A model generated the notes under the pieces. That model saw nothing but the letters and a program-made list of their open reading frames with translations, was not told the origin of the DNA and ran no database searches. The translations under genes and the position numbers were made by a program. A stretch of DNA of 64,000 nucleotides from contig JAUJNF010000011.1 in the NCBI GenBank assembly GCA_030446485.1, forward strand, positions 29,913 to 93,912, given 5' to 3'. This DNA is from Thermoleophilaceae bacterium (GTDB lineage Bacteria; Actinomycetota; Thermoleophilia; Solirubrobacterales; Thermoleophilaceae). This document shows, in pieces, positions 48,226 through 59,160 of this stretch. Each line of letters opens with the position of its first letter. Position 1 is the first letter of the stretch.

Positions 48226-49467
48226 GTGCCCGCTCGGCGCCTCCCGTCTCCCGACCCCGCGGCCCCCGGGGAGGGCCGCCGGCGCGCCGCGCGGCTGGCG
48301 CGCCGGGGCGCCGTGGCCGCCGGCGCGCTGGGAGGCCTTGCCCTCGCCACCGTGGCGGTGCAGCGGATCGGACCGCGGTCGATCCTCGATGCCCTGCTCG
48401 CCGCCACGCCGGGGTGGGTGCTCGTGGCCTTTGCGCTGATGTGCGCCTCGGTGCGTGTCCGCGCCGAGGCCTGGCGCGCCCTCCGCGGGGCGGCGCTGCC
48501 GGGCACTCGGGTCCGCTTCGGCGACGCCGCGCGCGCCACCATGATCGGCGTGCTCATGTCGGCCACGCTGCCCGCCCGGCTCGGTGAGCCGTCGCGCGCG
48601 TTGATCATGGCCCGACGTCTCGGCCGCGTGCGCGAGCGGCTGCCGGTGGTGCTGGGCACGCTCGTATCCCAAACCCTGCTGAACGTGCTCGCCCTCGTGG
48701 TACTCGGCTCGATCATGTTCGCCACCGTCGGCCTGTTCCAGGGCAACGAGGACGCGCTGGTGTTCGCAACCATCGCTCCGGTCCTGCTGCTCGCCGTGGT
48801 TGCCGGAGCGCCGCTCATCCTCCGCTCCGGCCGGCCGTCGCGCTCAGCGCGGGTGCGCCAGGCGGTCGCGGCCGCACGCGGCGCGCTCGTGCAGGTACGC
48901 AGCGGCCTGGGCGTGTTCCGGCATCCGGGGGTGGGAGCGTGGGCGGCGTTCACCCAGCTATCGGCCTGGGCGGTCCAGTGGCTCGCCTGCTACGTGCTGC
49001 TCGTGGCGCTCGGGCTCGACGAGCAGGCCGGGCTCGGCGCGGCCGCCGCCGTGCTCTTCGCGGTGAACGTGACCGCCGTGCTTCCGGCCACGCCGTCCAA
49101 CCTGGGCGTCTTCCAGGCTGCGTGCGTTGCCGTCCTGTCGGCCTACGGAGTGGGCAAGACCGACGCCCTGGCCTACGGCATCATCCTGCAGGCGGTGGAG
49201 ATCGCCACCGCGGTGGGCATGGGCATGCCGGCGCTCGTGCGCGAGGGCATGTCATGGAAGGACATGCGGCTGCGGGCGCTTCACGCGGCGCCCGTGGAGC
49301 TGCGGGCAACGTCGCGCCGGCGGGCGTCCGAGCCGGCCGAGGCCGAGGCCAGCGCTCCGCTCCGAGCCCGCGCCGCGGCGTGCGCGTCCTTCGCGTCCTG
49401 TCCCTGGCGGTGTTCCCGTGCCTGCTGGTGTTGCCTTCCGTCACGAGCGCGCACGAGGTCGAGGTGA
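48226..49467 (+). CDS. Flippase-like integral membrane protein (LPG-synthase TM region family)
   Basis: A 413-residue polytopic protein starting with GTG at 48226. It has an Arg-rich N-terminus, then about eight hydrophobic helices (AAGALGGLALATVAV, WVLVAFALMCASVRV, GTLVSQTLLNVLALVVLGSIMF, VLLLAVVAGAPLIL, AAAAVLFAVNVTAVLPATPSNLGVFQAACVAVLSAYG), the last containing the PxxPSNLGVFQ-type motif of the LPG synthase flippase domain (UPF0104). The family is thought to move lipid-linked molecules. The final 30 residues overlap the next gene's start (GTG 49380) and look like frame-shifted coding; the true end may be nearer 49380. It follows the glycosyltransferase by 21 nt. Confidence 0.82.
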   Translation: MPARRLPSPDPAAPGEGRRRAARLARRGAVAAGALGGLALATVAVQRIGPRSILDALLAATPGWVLVAFALMCASVRVRAEAWRALRGAALPGTRVRFGDAARATMIGVLMSATLPARLGEPSRALIMARRLGRVRERLPVVLGTLVSQTLLNVLALVVLGSIMFATVGLFQGNEDALVFATIAPVLLLAVVAGAPLILRSGRPSRSARVRQAVAAARGALVQVRSGLGVFRHPGVGAWAAFTQLSAWAVQWLACYVLLVALGLDEQAGLGAAAAVLFAVNVTAVLPATPSNLGVFQAACVAVLSAYGVGKTDALAYGIILQAVEIATAVGMGMPALVREGMSWKDMRLRALHAAPVELRATSRRRASEPAEAEASAPLRARAAACASFASCPWRCSRACWCCLPSRARTRSR

Positions 49468-49977
49468 ACGCAAGCCGCGACCGTCCGGCCACCGTCACCC
49501 GCGCGCGGCTGCTCACCCTTGCCATCCGAGCTGGCGACCATTGGGGCCAGACGTACCGGGGCCGCACGGGCCGGGAGCCGGGAGTGGAGGACGGCCGCAA
49601 CGTCGTGGGCTTCTCGCGTGCCGCCGATTCGGGCGTCGGGGGACAGACGTTCTGCTTTGACGCCTTCCTCCACGTGCACCGCGACGGACGCGAGCACGAG
49701 CACTGCGCCGAGCGCGACATCGTTATCAATCCACGGGTCCGGTGGCAGCAGGGCCCGCGCTACCCGCGCTCCAACGAGTACGACCTCGAGACCGTGTTCC
49801 TCCACGAGTTCGGCCACTTCTCCGGCCTCCGGCCGCGGGAGGGCGACGCTGCTCCAACACTCCGATGGCGAGCCCCTCACAACGGAGAGTGGGCGCAGCC
49901 GCCGCGACTACCGGTGGATCGGGTGTGGGACGGCGCAGGGGTCGAAGCAGCGAGTGCTGGTTCCGCTGCCGCTCTGA
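49380..49977 (+). pseudogene. Secreted matrixin-like metalloprotease, frameshifted in its C-terminal half
   Basis: It begins with a GTG at 49380 and a signal peptide (VRVLRVLSLAVFPCLLVLPSV then TSA). The mature region carries WGQTYRGRTGREPGVEDGRN, VVGFSRAADSG and RDIVINPRVRW, and the zinc motif VFLHEFGHFSGL (HExGH). After SGL the frame breaks several times: CSNTPMA in one frame, NGEW in another, then GRSRRDYRWIGCGTAQGSKQ in a third, ending at 49977. Together they spell the usual C-terminal parts (SNxPM, GEW and a GC end). So at least three indels fall within about 110 nt. Frame errors continue in the next gene. Confidence 0.75.
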
Positions 49978-50017
49978 GCGCCGGTCGCGGCAAAACGCCA
50001 TCTCTACCGTAGAGCGC

Positions 50018-51852
<1,835 letters not shown>

Positions 51853-51910
51853 CAGCTCAGGCCGCAGTTCTCAAGGGTGGGGGACCGGCAGACCGGGTAG
51901 AAAAGGGGTT

Positions 51911-53917
51911 GTGGACGTGCTCGTCGCCCACTCCGAGGCCGACGTCCGCCGGCAGATCGTCTCCGTGCTCGACGGCATGGGCGTCTCCGCGATCGAGTCG
52001 GACACGGCCAACGGTGCCGCGCGCCTCGCGCGGTCGGCAGCTCCCGAGATTGCGCTGATCCAGTCCGACCTCTGTAGCCGTGACGGGGTGCGGTTGCTCT
52101 CGGACTTCAAGGAGGATCCCGACCTGTTCCAAATCGAGGTGATACTGCTCCACCGCGAGCTCGGGTTGGACGAGGCCAAGGAGGCACTCACGCGAGGTGC
52201 TCACGACCACCTCAGGGAGCCGATCGACCCGCTCGAGCTCGTGACCCGCGTCGACTCGGCGCAGCGGGCGCGGCGGATGCGGGTCGAGCTCCTCGCAGGA
52301 CGCGGGCGCCTGGAGGGGCTGGCCTTCGCGGACGAGCTCACCGGGCTCCACAACCGCCGCGCGCTGTCACACCGGCTGTCGGGCCTGATCGGGAGTGCGC
52401 GCCGCCATCGCCGTTCGCTGGCCGTCGTGGTGCTCGACATCGACCACTTCAAGACGATCAACGACACGCTCGGCCACGGCGCCGGGGACGAGGCGATGGT
52501 TGCGGTGGGCGAGCGCCTCGTCGGTGCTGCTCGCGAGGAGGACGTGGTCGGCCGCTGGGGCGGTGATGAGTTCGTGGTGCTGCTGCCCGACGAGACCGAT
52601 GAGGGCGCCGCCGCCGCCGCCGAGCGCCTGCGCGCGGCGGTGGCCGCCGGTCCGTTCACGCTCGCGGGGCGAACGGTGCCCGTCACGATCAGCGTGGGCT
52701 GGGCCTCCTGGACCGGGGAGGACCCCGACGACCTGGTGCGGGAGGCCGACGTGGCCCTGTACCGGGCAAAGCGCGCCGGCCGCAACATCGTTCGCGGCAA
52801 CCGGTCGCTGGCCGACGTCTCGCCCCAACTTTTGGCGCGGCGCCTTGCCGCCGAGGCGGAGCGCATCGCCGGGGCTCCGAGCGGCCTCTACGTCGTCGAG
52901 CTCGAGGGCCGGGAGCTCGTGAAGGTGGCCGGGGATCCGGAGCTACCCCAACGGCTGCCGATCGGCCAGCGGTTCGGTCCCGAGATCGCGGAGGTCGAGG
53001 CGCGCGACGTGCAGGCCACGGTGAACGGCGTGCTTCCGGACGCCGCGGTCCAGCCGCTGTGGTTCGGTGGCCGCGCGGTGGCCGCGCTGGTGATGAGCCG
53101 CACCCCCCTCGAGCCGTTGGACGGGCTGGCACGCGAGGCCGCTCCCGCTTTGGAGCTCGCCAACCAGGCCACCGACGTCTTCCACATCGCCCGTAGGAAG
53201 CGGGACGTCACGGCGGCCGCCGAGCTGCAGCAGGACCTGCTCCCGCCGTCGATCGGCCGCCTCACCGGCGCGGAGCTCGCGGCGAGCATCCTGCCGGCCT
53301 ACGAGGTGGGGGGTGACTGGTTCGACTGGTCCCAAAACGCCGACGACGCTCGCCTCTCGATCGGCGACGCGCTCGGAAGCGGCGAGCCGGCGATGGCGCT
53401 CGGGGCGGTGGCCGTCAGCGCCCTTCGCGCCAGCCGTCGCAATCGCGGGGACCTGACGGTCGAGGCCACCGGGGCCCATGCCGCCATCCAGCGGCTCGGC
53501 TCGGGCGCCTCCTTCGCCACGGCGATCCTGGCGCGCTGGGACGCTGCCTCGTTCACCTTCAGCTGGCTGACCTTCGGGCACCCGCAGCCGCTGCTCGTGG
53601 ACGACGACGACGCCATCCGGCCGCTGGAGGGCGAGGTGCTGCCGCCGCTCGGCGTCCCCGAGACCCTGAGTCTGCCGCCTCCGGGTGAGTGCCGGCTCCG
53701 GGCCGGCCAGCGGCTCGTGCTCTACACCGACGGCATCTCCGAGCGCCGCGTCGCCGGGGAGGGGCTCTTCGATGTCGAGGGCATCGCAGCTGCGATCAGA
53801 GCGACCTCCGAGCCCTCGGCCGCGGCCACCGTCCGTTCGATCCAGAGCGCGGTGCGCGACGCCTCTGATGAGCCGGTCACCGATGACGCCACCGTCATGG
53901 TCCTGGCTCCGCGCTGA
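51911..53917 (+). CDS. Receiver-like / GGDEF / PP2C (SpoIIE) signalling protein
   Basis: A 668-residue multidomain protein. Residues 1-120 form a receiver-like domain (VLVAHSEADVRRQIV to LREPIDPLELV), but the phospho-acceptor motif reads IALIQSDLCSRDG and the conserved lysine is glutamate, so it is probably not phosphorylated. About 130-290 is an intact GGDEF domain (DELTGLHNRRAL, DIDHFKTINDTLGH, RWGGDEFVVL) with an RxxD inhibitory site five residues before GGDEF, implying c-di-GMP synthesis with feedback. After a GAF-like spacer comes a SpoIIE-type phosphatase (ELQQDLLPPS, YEVGGDWFDW, IGDALGSGEPA, GHPQPLL, YTDGISERR, DDATVMV) with its metal aspartates. The combination in one chain is unusual. 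GTG start with GGGG upstream. Confidence 0.88.
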   Translation: MDVLVAHSEADVRRQIVSVLDGMGVSAIESDTANGAARLARSAAPEIALIQSDLCSRDGVRLLSDFKEDPDLFQIEVILLHRELGLDEAKEALTRGAHDHLREPIDPLELVTRVDSAQRARRMRVELLAGRGRLEGLAFADELTGLHNRRALSHRLSGLIGSARRHRRSLAVVVLDIDHFKTINDTLGHGAGDEAMVAVGERLVGAAREEDVVGRWGGDEFVVLLPDETDEGAAAAAERLRAAVAAGPFTLAGRTVPVTISVGWASWTGEDPDDLVREADVALYRAKRAGRNIVRGNRSLADVSPQLLARRLAAEAERIAGAPSGLYVVELEGRELVKVAGDPELPQRLPIGQRFGPEIAEVEARDVQATVNGVLPDAAVQPLWFGGRAVAALVMSRTPLEPLDGLAREAAPALELANQATDVFHIARRKRDVTAAAELQQDLLPPSIGRLTGAELAASILPAYEVGGDWFDWSQNADDARLSIGDALGSGEPAMALGAVAVSALRASRRNRGDLTVEATGAHAAIQRLGSGASFATAILARWDAASFTFSWLTFGHPQPLLVDDDDAIRPLEGEVLPPLGVPETLSLPPPGECRLRAGQRLVLYTDGISERRVAGEGLFDVEGIAAAIRATSEPSAAATVRSIQSAVRDASDEPVTDDATVMVLAPR

Positions 53918-53964
53918 CCGGCGCGCCGCGCCCCGGGAATCCCTGTCGCAGTTGCAGCGTCGCG

Positions 53965-56900
53965 TCAGGCCAGCGCGTTCTCGCCCACTGCCTCCTCCGC
54001 AGACGCGGACTTGGCGTCCACGCCGCCCTCCTCATCAGCCGCGAGCGGGTCCTGTGCGGCCACGAGCGTGTCCGGCGCCCTGTCCTTGGGCAGGAAGCCG
54101 CTCTTCATCCCGAAGTACACGGCCTGCGGGTGGTGGGCGATGATCGCCACGGTCGACTGCTCGGGCGTCACCGCGTAGCCGTCGGAAAGCGACAGGCCGA
54201 TCGCGCCCGCGTCGAGGAGTCGGAAGACCTTCTCGTGCTCGGACTGGTCCGGGCACGCCGGGTAGCCCCAGGACCAGCGGCGGCCCTGGTCGGCGGGGAT
54301 GCCGAGCGACCGGCGCACCTCGGCGTGCAGCCACTCGGCGAGCCCCTCGGCGGTCTGCACTCCGAGCCCGTGGGTGAAGAGCTGCTCGGCGAACTCGCCG
54401 TCGGCCTCGAGCGCGGCCATCACCTTGGTGACGTGCGGTCCGACCGTCACGGCCTGGAGGGCCACCACGTCGCGTTGGCCGGACTCGAGCGGACGGTAGA
54501 AGTCGGCGATGCAAATGTGGTCGTGCCCCGGCTGCCGCGGGAACACCAGGCGCTCGAGCTCGCGCTCGACATCATTCGGGTCGAAGACCACGAGCTCGTT
54601 GCCCACCGAGGCACACGGGAAGTAGCCGAGCCGCGCGCGCGGGTGCAGGTAGTCCTGCTCGCGCCACATGCGCTCGAGCCGGGGCTGGAAGTCATCCTCG
54701 ACGAGCTCGCGCCAGGCCTGGCCCTTCACGCCGCGCCCGCCCCAGTGCAGCTTGAACAGCACGTGCAGGTCGAGGTGGGGGAAGACCTCTGACAGGTCGA
54801 TCTCGGGCTCGCGTACGCCCATCCACGGGGGCGAGGGCACGTCCACATCGGTGCGCGCTGCGGAGCGCACCGAGGCGTCGTCGGTGGGCGCGGCCTCGGG
54901 CTCGGGCCCCTTCTCGCGGAACACGCGCGCCTCGCGACGGACCCGCTCGACGAGCGGCGCGCGGGCCTCCTCGTCCACGAGCTGGTCCATCGTGTCCAGT
55001 CCCTGGAAGGCGTCCTTGCAGTAGAAGACCCCCGGGCCGTACACGTCCTCGGAGTCGCGGCCGCCGGGATAGAGGATGCGGCGGCCGAAGTCGCGGTTGA
55101 TGGCCGCGCCGCCCACGAGTATCGGGTACTCGAGCCGGCGCTCGTGTAGCTCCGAGACCACGATCGGCATCTGCTTGGAGGTGGACACGAGCAGCGCCGA
55201 GAGCCCGATGGCATCGGCGTCATGCTCCACCGCGGCGTCGATGATCTGCGACACCGGCACCTGCTTGCCGAGGTCCACCACCGTGTACCCGTTGTTGGTG
55301 AGGATGGTGTTCACGAGCGACTTGCCGATGTCGTGCACGTCGCCGAACACGGTGGCCAGCACCACCGTGCCCTTGGTGTAGCCCTCGATGCGGTCCAGGT
55401 AGTTCTCGAGCCGCGCCACCGCGCGCTTCATCACGGTGGCCGACTGCAGCACGAAGGGCAGGATCAGCTCGCCGGCGCCGAACTTGTCGCCGACCTCCTT
55501 CATGGCCGGCAGCAGCACCTCGTTGAGGGTCGGCACGGCGCCGATCTTCTCGACCGAGCGGTCGATCCAGTCCTCGACGCCCTCCTTCTTGCGCCGCAGG
55601 ATGTGCCAGTGCAAAGCCTCCTCCGGCTCCATCCCCGCGGTCGGGTCGACGGCCTCCTCCTCGGCCTGGCCGCCCTTCGACTCGTAGTGGGCGATGAAGC
55701 GCTCGAGGGCGTCCTCGCGCCGGTTGAACACCAGGTCGTCGGCGAGCTGGCGCTCGTCGGCCGGGATCTCGGCGTACGGAGTGACCTCCTTGGGATTGAC
55801 CATGGCCAGGTCGAGGCCGGCGTCGACCGCGTGGTGGAGGAACACCGAGTTCAGGACCGCGCGCGCGGCCGGCGAGACGCCGAACGACACGTTCGACACG
55901 CCGAGCGAGGTGAGCACTTCGGGCAGCTCGCGCTTGATCGCGCGGATGCCGTCCAGCGTCTCGACCGCCGAGGGCCGCCACTCCTCCTCGCCGGTGGTGA
56001 GGGTGAACGTGAGCGCGTCGAAGATGAGCTGGTCGGGGGCGAGGCCGTGCTCCTCGACCACGTAGCCGTAGATGCGCTTGGCGATCTCGAGCTTGCGCTC
56101 GCCGGTCTTGCCCATCGACTCCTCGTCGATCGTCAGGGCGATCAGCGCCGCCCCGTGGGCCTTCACGAGCGGCACCACCCCGTCGAGCTTGTCGCGCCCG
56201 GCCTCGAGGTTCACCGAGTTCACGATCGCCCGGCCCGGGATGTGCTCGAGCGCGGCCTTCATCACGTCGGGCTCGGTGGTGTCGATCTGGATCGGCGCGT
56301 CGGCGCGCAGCGCGATCTCCTTCACGAGGCGCGCCATCTGCTCGGCCTCGTCGCCACGCTCGGTGAGCGCCACGCACACGTCGAGCACGTGGGCCCCGCC
56401 CTCGACCTGGTCCTCGGCGATCTGGAGCAGGCCGTCGTAGTCGTCGGCCAGCAGCAGGGCCTTGGCACGCCGCGAGCCCTGCGAGTTCACGCGCTCGCCC
56501 ACGATCGTCGGCCGCGGCTCCTGGGCGAGCGGCGTGGCGCTCATCATCGAGGAGACGCTCGGGGGAAGGGGCTGGGTCCCGAAGGGGCGTCGCTGCCGGT
56601 CGAGGAGGCGCTCGGCCAGCGCGGCGATGTGCTCCGGGGTGGTGCCGCAGCAGCCGCCGACCACCCGCACCCCATAGCGGTCCACGAACTCGCCCAGGGC
56701 GGCGGCGAGCGGCTCGGGCTCCGCTGGAAAGATCGTCTCGCCGTTCGGCCCCTGAACGGGGATCCCCGCGTTCGGGATGCAGCTGACGGGCACGGGCGAG
56801 TGCTCGCCCAGGAACCGGATGGCGTCGCGCATGTCCTCCGGGCCGGTCGAGCAGTTGAGGCCGATGGCCTGGACGCGCAGCGCGGAAAGCGTGGTCAGCG

Positions 56901-57519
56901 CCGAGGCGATGTCGGTGCCGAGCAGCATCTTGCCGCCGTTCGGGAGCAGGGACACCTGGGTGTGGATGGGCACCTCCCTTCCCGCGCGCGCGAAGGCCTC
57001 ACGGCAGCCGAAGACCGCGGCCTTGACCTCCAGGATGTCCTGAGCGGTCTCGATGAGGAGGAGGTCGGCACCGCCCTCGAGCAGCCCCTGGGCCTGCTCG
57101 GCGAAGACCTCGACGAGACGGGCGAACGAGATGTTGCCAAGCGTCGGGTCGTCGGAGGCGGGGAGGAAGCCCGTGGGGCCGATAGAGCCCGCCACGAAGC
57201 GGCTCTCCCCCGCAGCCGCGCGGCCGATCTCCGCGGCGCGCCGGTTGATTTCGGGCGTGTGCTCGTCGAGCCCCCACTCCGCGAGCTTGATGCGGCTGGC
57301 CTGGAAGCTGTCGGTCTCCACCACCTCGGCGCCCGCGGCGAGCATCGACTCGTGCACGCCCTGGATCACGTCGGGGCGGTTGAGCACCAGCGCCTCGTGG
57401 CACTTCCCGGGAAGGCCGCCGTAGTCCTCGGAGGTGAGGTCGAGCTGCTCGAGGGTTGCTCCCATGCCGCCGTCGAAGAGGACGACGCGGGAGCCGATGG
57501 CGTTCAGGTAGTCACGCAT
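53965..57519 (-). CDS. metH: Cobalamin-dependent methionine synthase
   Basis: An 1184-residue MetH moving methyl from methyltetrahydrofolate to homocysteine via cobalamin. Domains in order: homocysteine module (VVLFDGGMGATLEQ, GLNCSTGPED, GGCCGTTPEH, with the zinc cysteines); folate module (IVGERVNSQGSRRAK, IQIDTTEPDVM, SLGVSNVSFGVSPAARAVLNS); B12 cap and B12-binding domain (TVFGDVHDIGKSLV, the DxHxxG motif, and IGLSALLVSTSKQMP); and the SAM-binding reactivation domain (HTHG-type GLGVQTAEGLAEWLHAEVR, GRRWSWGYPACPDQSEH). Length fits. The ATG at 57519 is chosen, with a TACCAT -10 upstream; no cobalamin riboswitch fits in the 53-nt gap. Confidence 0.96.
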   Translation of the reverse strand: MRDYLNAIGSRVVLFDGGMGATLEQLDLTSEDYGGLPGKCHEALVLNRPDVIQGVHESMLAAGAEVVETDSFQASRIKLAEWGLDEHTPEINRRAAEIGRAAAGESRFVAGSIGPTGFLPASDDPTLGNISFARLVEVFAEQAQGLLEGGADLLLIETAQDILEVKAAVFGCREAFARAGREVPIHTQVSLLPNGGKMLLGTDIASALTTLSALRVQAIGLNCSTGPEDMRDAIRFLGEHSPVPVSCIPNAGIPVQGPNGETIFPAEPEPLAAALGEFVDRYGVRVVGGCCGTTPEHIAALAERLLDRQRRPFGTQPLPPSVSSMMSATPLAQEPRPTIVGERVNSQGSRRAKALLLADDYDGLLQIAEDQVEGGAHVLDVCVALTERGDEAEQMARLVKEIALRADAPIQIDTTEPDVMKAALEHIPGRAIVNSVNLEAGRDKLDGVVPLVKAHGAALIALTIDEESMGKTGERKLEIAKRIYGYVVEEHGLAPDQLIFDALTFTLTTGEEEWRPSAVETLDGIRAIKRELPEVLTSLGVSNVSFGVSPAARAVLNSVFLHHAVDAGLDLAMVNPKEVTPYAEIPADERQLADDLVFNRREDALERFIAHYESKGGQAEEEAVDPTAGMEPEEALHWHILRRKKEGVEDWIDRSVEKIGAVPTLNEVLLPAMKEVGDKFGAGELILPFVLQSATVMKRAVARLENYLDRIEGYTKGTVVLATVFGDVHDIGKSLVNTILTNNGYTVVDLGKQVPVSQIIDAAVEHDADAIGLSALLVSTSKQMPIVVSELHERRLEYPILVGGAAINRDFGRRILYPGGRDSEDVYGPGVFYCKDAFQGLDTMDQLVDEEARAPLVERVRREARVFREKGPEPEAAPTDDASVRSAARTDVDVPSPPWMGVREPEIDLSEVFPHLDLHVLFKLHWGGRGVKGQAWRELVEDDFQPRLERMWREQDYLHPRARLGYFPCASVGNELVVFDPNDVERELERLVFPRQPGHDHICIADFYRPLESGQRDVVALQAVTVGPHVTKVMAALEADGEFAEQLFTHGLGVQTAEGLAEWLHAEVRRSLGIPADQGRRWSWGYPACPDQSEHEKVFRLLDAGAIGLSLSDGYAVTPEQSTVAIIAHHPQAVYFGMKSGFLPKDRAPDTLVAAQDPLAADEEGGVDAKSASAEEAVGENALA

Positions 57520-57532
57520 GGCCCAACGAACC

Positions 57533-57563
57533 ATGGTAGGCAGAGGCCGCAGGTGGGTACCAT
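57533..57563. promoter_or_regulatory. Divergent -10 elements for metH and the subtilisin gene
   Basis: Minus strand TACCAT (57538-57533) lies 13 nt before the metH ATG; plus strand TACCAT (57558-57563) lies 9 nt before the protease ATG. The two identical hexamers sit 20 bp apart in opposite orientation within a 53-nt gap. Confidence 0.4.
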
Positions 57564-57572
57564 GAGCGTGGG

Positions 57573-58928
57573 ATGCGGGACCTGACGAGATTCTGCGGCC
57601 TGGCGGCGTGTGCGGTCGCCCTGGCTGCGCCGGCGGCTGCCATGGCGGCGGACCCGCTGCGCTCGCAGCAATACGGGCTGGACATCGTCGAGGCTGACGC
57701 CGCCCACGCGACGGCGACCGGCCGTGGGGCCGTCGTCGCCATCGTCGACACCGGCGTGCGCGTCTCCCACCAGGATCTCCAGGGCCGTCTGCTGCCCCAG
57801 ATGAACTTCGTGCCGAACGATGGGCCCGAGGACGAGGACGGGCACGGAACCCACGTGCTCGGAATCGCGGTGGCCAACAAGGACAATGGTGTCGGCGTTT
57901 CAAGCGTCGCTCCCGGAGCCACGGCCCTGCCGGTGCGCGTGCTCGGTGACGACGGTAGCGGCTCCACCCGCGATGTCGCCAAGGGCATCGACTACGCCGT
58001 CGCCCAGGGGGCGCACGTGATCAACCTGAGCCTGGGCGAAGCGCTACCCGTTGGCGCCGTCGGGTCCTTCTTCGGCGACACGGGAGAGGCGGAGGAGGCC
58101 ATCAAGCGAGCGTTCGCGGCCAACGTCGTCGTGGTCGCCTCATCCGGCAACAACGGCCTCCCCATCTGCGAGCAGGGCCTCGCGTCCGATCCGCGGCTCC
58201 TGTGCGTGGGTGCCGTCGACCGCAACCGGCAGCGCGCGTTCTACTCCAGCGGGGTCGGCCCCGAGGGGGTGGTGGCGCCCGGCGGCAACGCGCTCGGTGA
58301 CGACATCCTCTCCACGTTCTCCATCGATGGAAGGGGCCGGCAGACCGATAGCGGCTACACCGAGCTCGCCGGCACCTCGCAGGCCGCGCCACACGTTGCC
58401 GGCGTGGCCGCACTGCTGGTCGAGCGCGGGCTGCGGGGCCGGCAGGTGGTCGACCGCATCCGCGCGACCGCCGTCGACGGCGGCCTGCCCGGGGCCGATC
58501 AGGACTTTGGCGCTGGCATCGTCAACGCGCGTGCGGCCGTGGCCGGCGTCGGCGCGCAGCCGGCCCCCGGCGGCGGTGACACGGGCGGTGGCGACACCGG
58601 GGGCGGCAGCAGCGGCGGGACCGCCACCGTGACCGTGGCTCGCTTCCAGCGCTTCCGGAGCGTGCTGAAGACCGGCATCAAGGTGCGGTGCACCGCCAGC
58701 GCCACCGGCCGCTGCACCGCCACGGTTCGTCGGGGCAGCAGGATCTTTGCCTCCGGGTCCAGGGCCGTGCGCCCGGGCCGCCCGACCACGCTGCTGGTGC
58801 GCCTCAACAAGCAGGCGCGCCGCGCCGTCAAGGGAGCCAACCGCCGCAACCGGCGGATCAAGCTGCGCCTCGAAGTCACCGTGCCCGGGGCCGCCACGCA
58901 GCTCCGCCGCACCACGCTGCGCCGCTAA
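57573..58928 (+). CDS. Secreted subtilisin-like serine protease (S8)
   Basis: A 451-residue exported protease. The signal peptide is CGLAACAVALAAPAAAMA. The catalytic triad is in VVAIVDTGVRVSHQD (Asp, near residue 59), EDGHGTHVLGIAVA (His) and AGTSQAAPHVAGVAALL (Ser), with VASSGNNG for the oxyanion site. A 20-residue Gly/Asp linker (GGGDTGGGDTGGGSSGGT) leads to a C-terminal domain with CTASATGRCTATV and KLRLEVTVPG, the same type of small beta domain as at the frameshifted end of the LVIVD protein. No propeptide is evident. It is divergent from metH and is followed by a 232-nt gap. Confidence 0.94.
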   Translation: MRDLTRFCGLAACAVALAAPAAAMAADPLRSQQYGLDIVEADAAHATATGRGAVVAIVDTGVRVSHQDLQGRLLPQMNFVPNDGPEDEDGHGTHVLGIAVANKDNGVGVSSVAPGATALPVRVLGDDGSGSTRDVAKGIDYAVAQGAHVINLSLGEALPVGAVGSFFGDTGEAEEAIKRAFAANVVVVASSGNNGLPICEQGLASDPRLLCVGAVDRNRQRAFYSSGVGPEGVVAPGGNALGDDILSTFSIDGRGRQTDSGYTELAGTSQAAPHVAGVAALLVERGLRGRQVVDRIRATAVDGGLPGADQDFGAGIVNARAAVAGVGAQPAPGGGDTGGGDTGGGSSGGTATVTVARFQRFRSVLKTGIKVRCTASATGRCTATVRRGSRIFASGSRAVRPGRPTTLLVRLNKQARRAVKGANRRNRRIKLRLEVTVPGAATQLRRTTLRR

Positions 58929-59160
58929 CCCCGCCGGCGCCACGCTCGCTCGGTCCGCGTCGGGCCGCCAACGGAGCCGTCGCGCCTTCGCGTGGTCCTG
59001 CGTCCTCCGACCGATCGGCTAACCGGCGGCCTCCCAATCTCATCCCACTGTCCAAAGACCCCTGGGCACTGCGGACCTAGATTCGGCCCACGCTGATCGA
59101 ACCGCGCCATGCCGCTGCCAGAGAGCGGCGACGTGGCGCCGAACGGAGGGACCGAAACTG

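Noticed and set aside
57519..57573. Cobalamin or SAM riboswitch upstream of metH
   Set aside because: The gap to the divergent protease gene is only 53 nt, too short for either element, and no conserved box was seen.
55222..57585. Long open frame of 787 codons on the plus strand
   Set aside because: It is antisense to metH and shows no domain; long antisense frames arise from high-GC third positions. The metH frame has clear motifs throughout.
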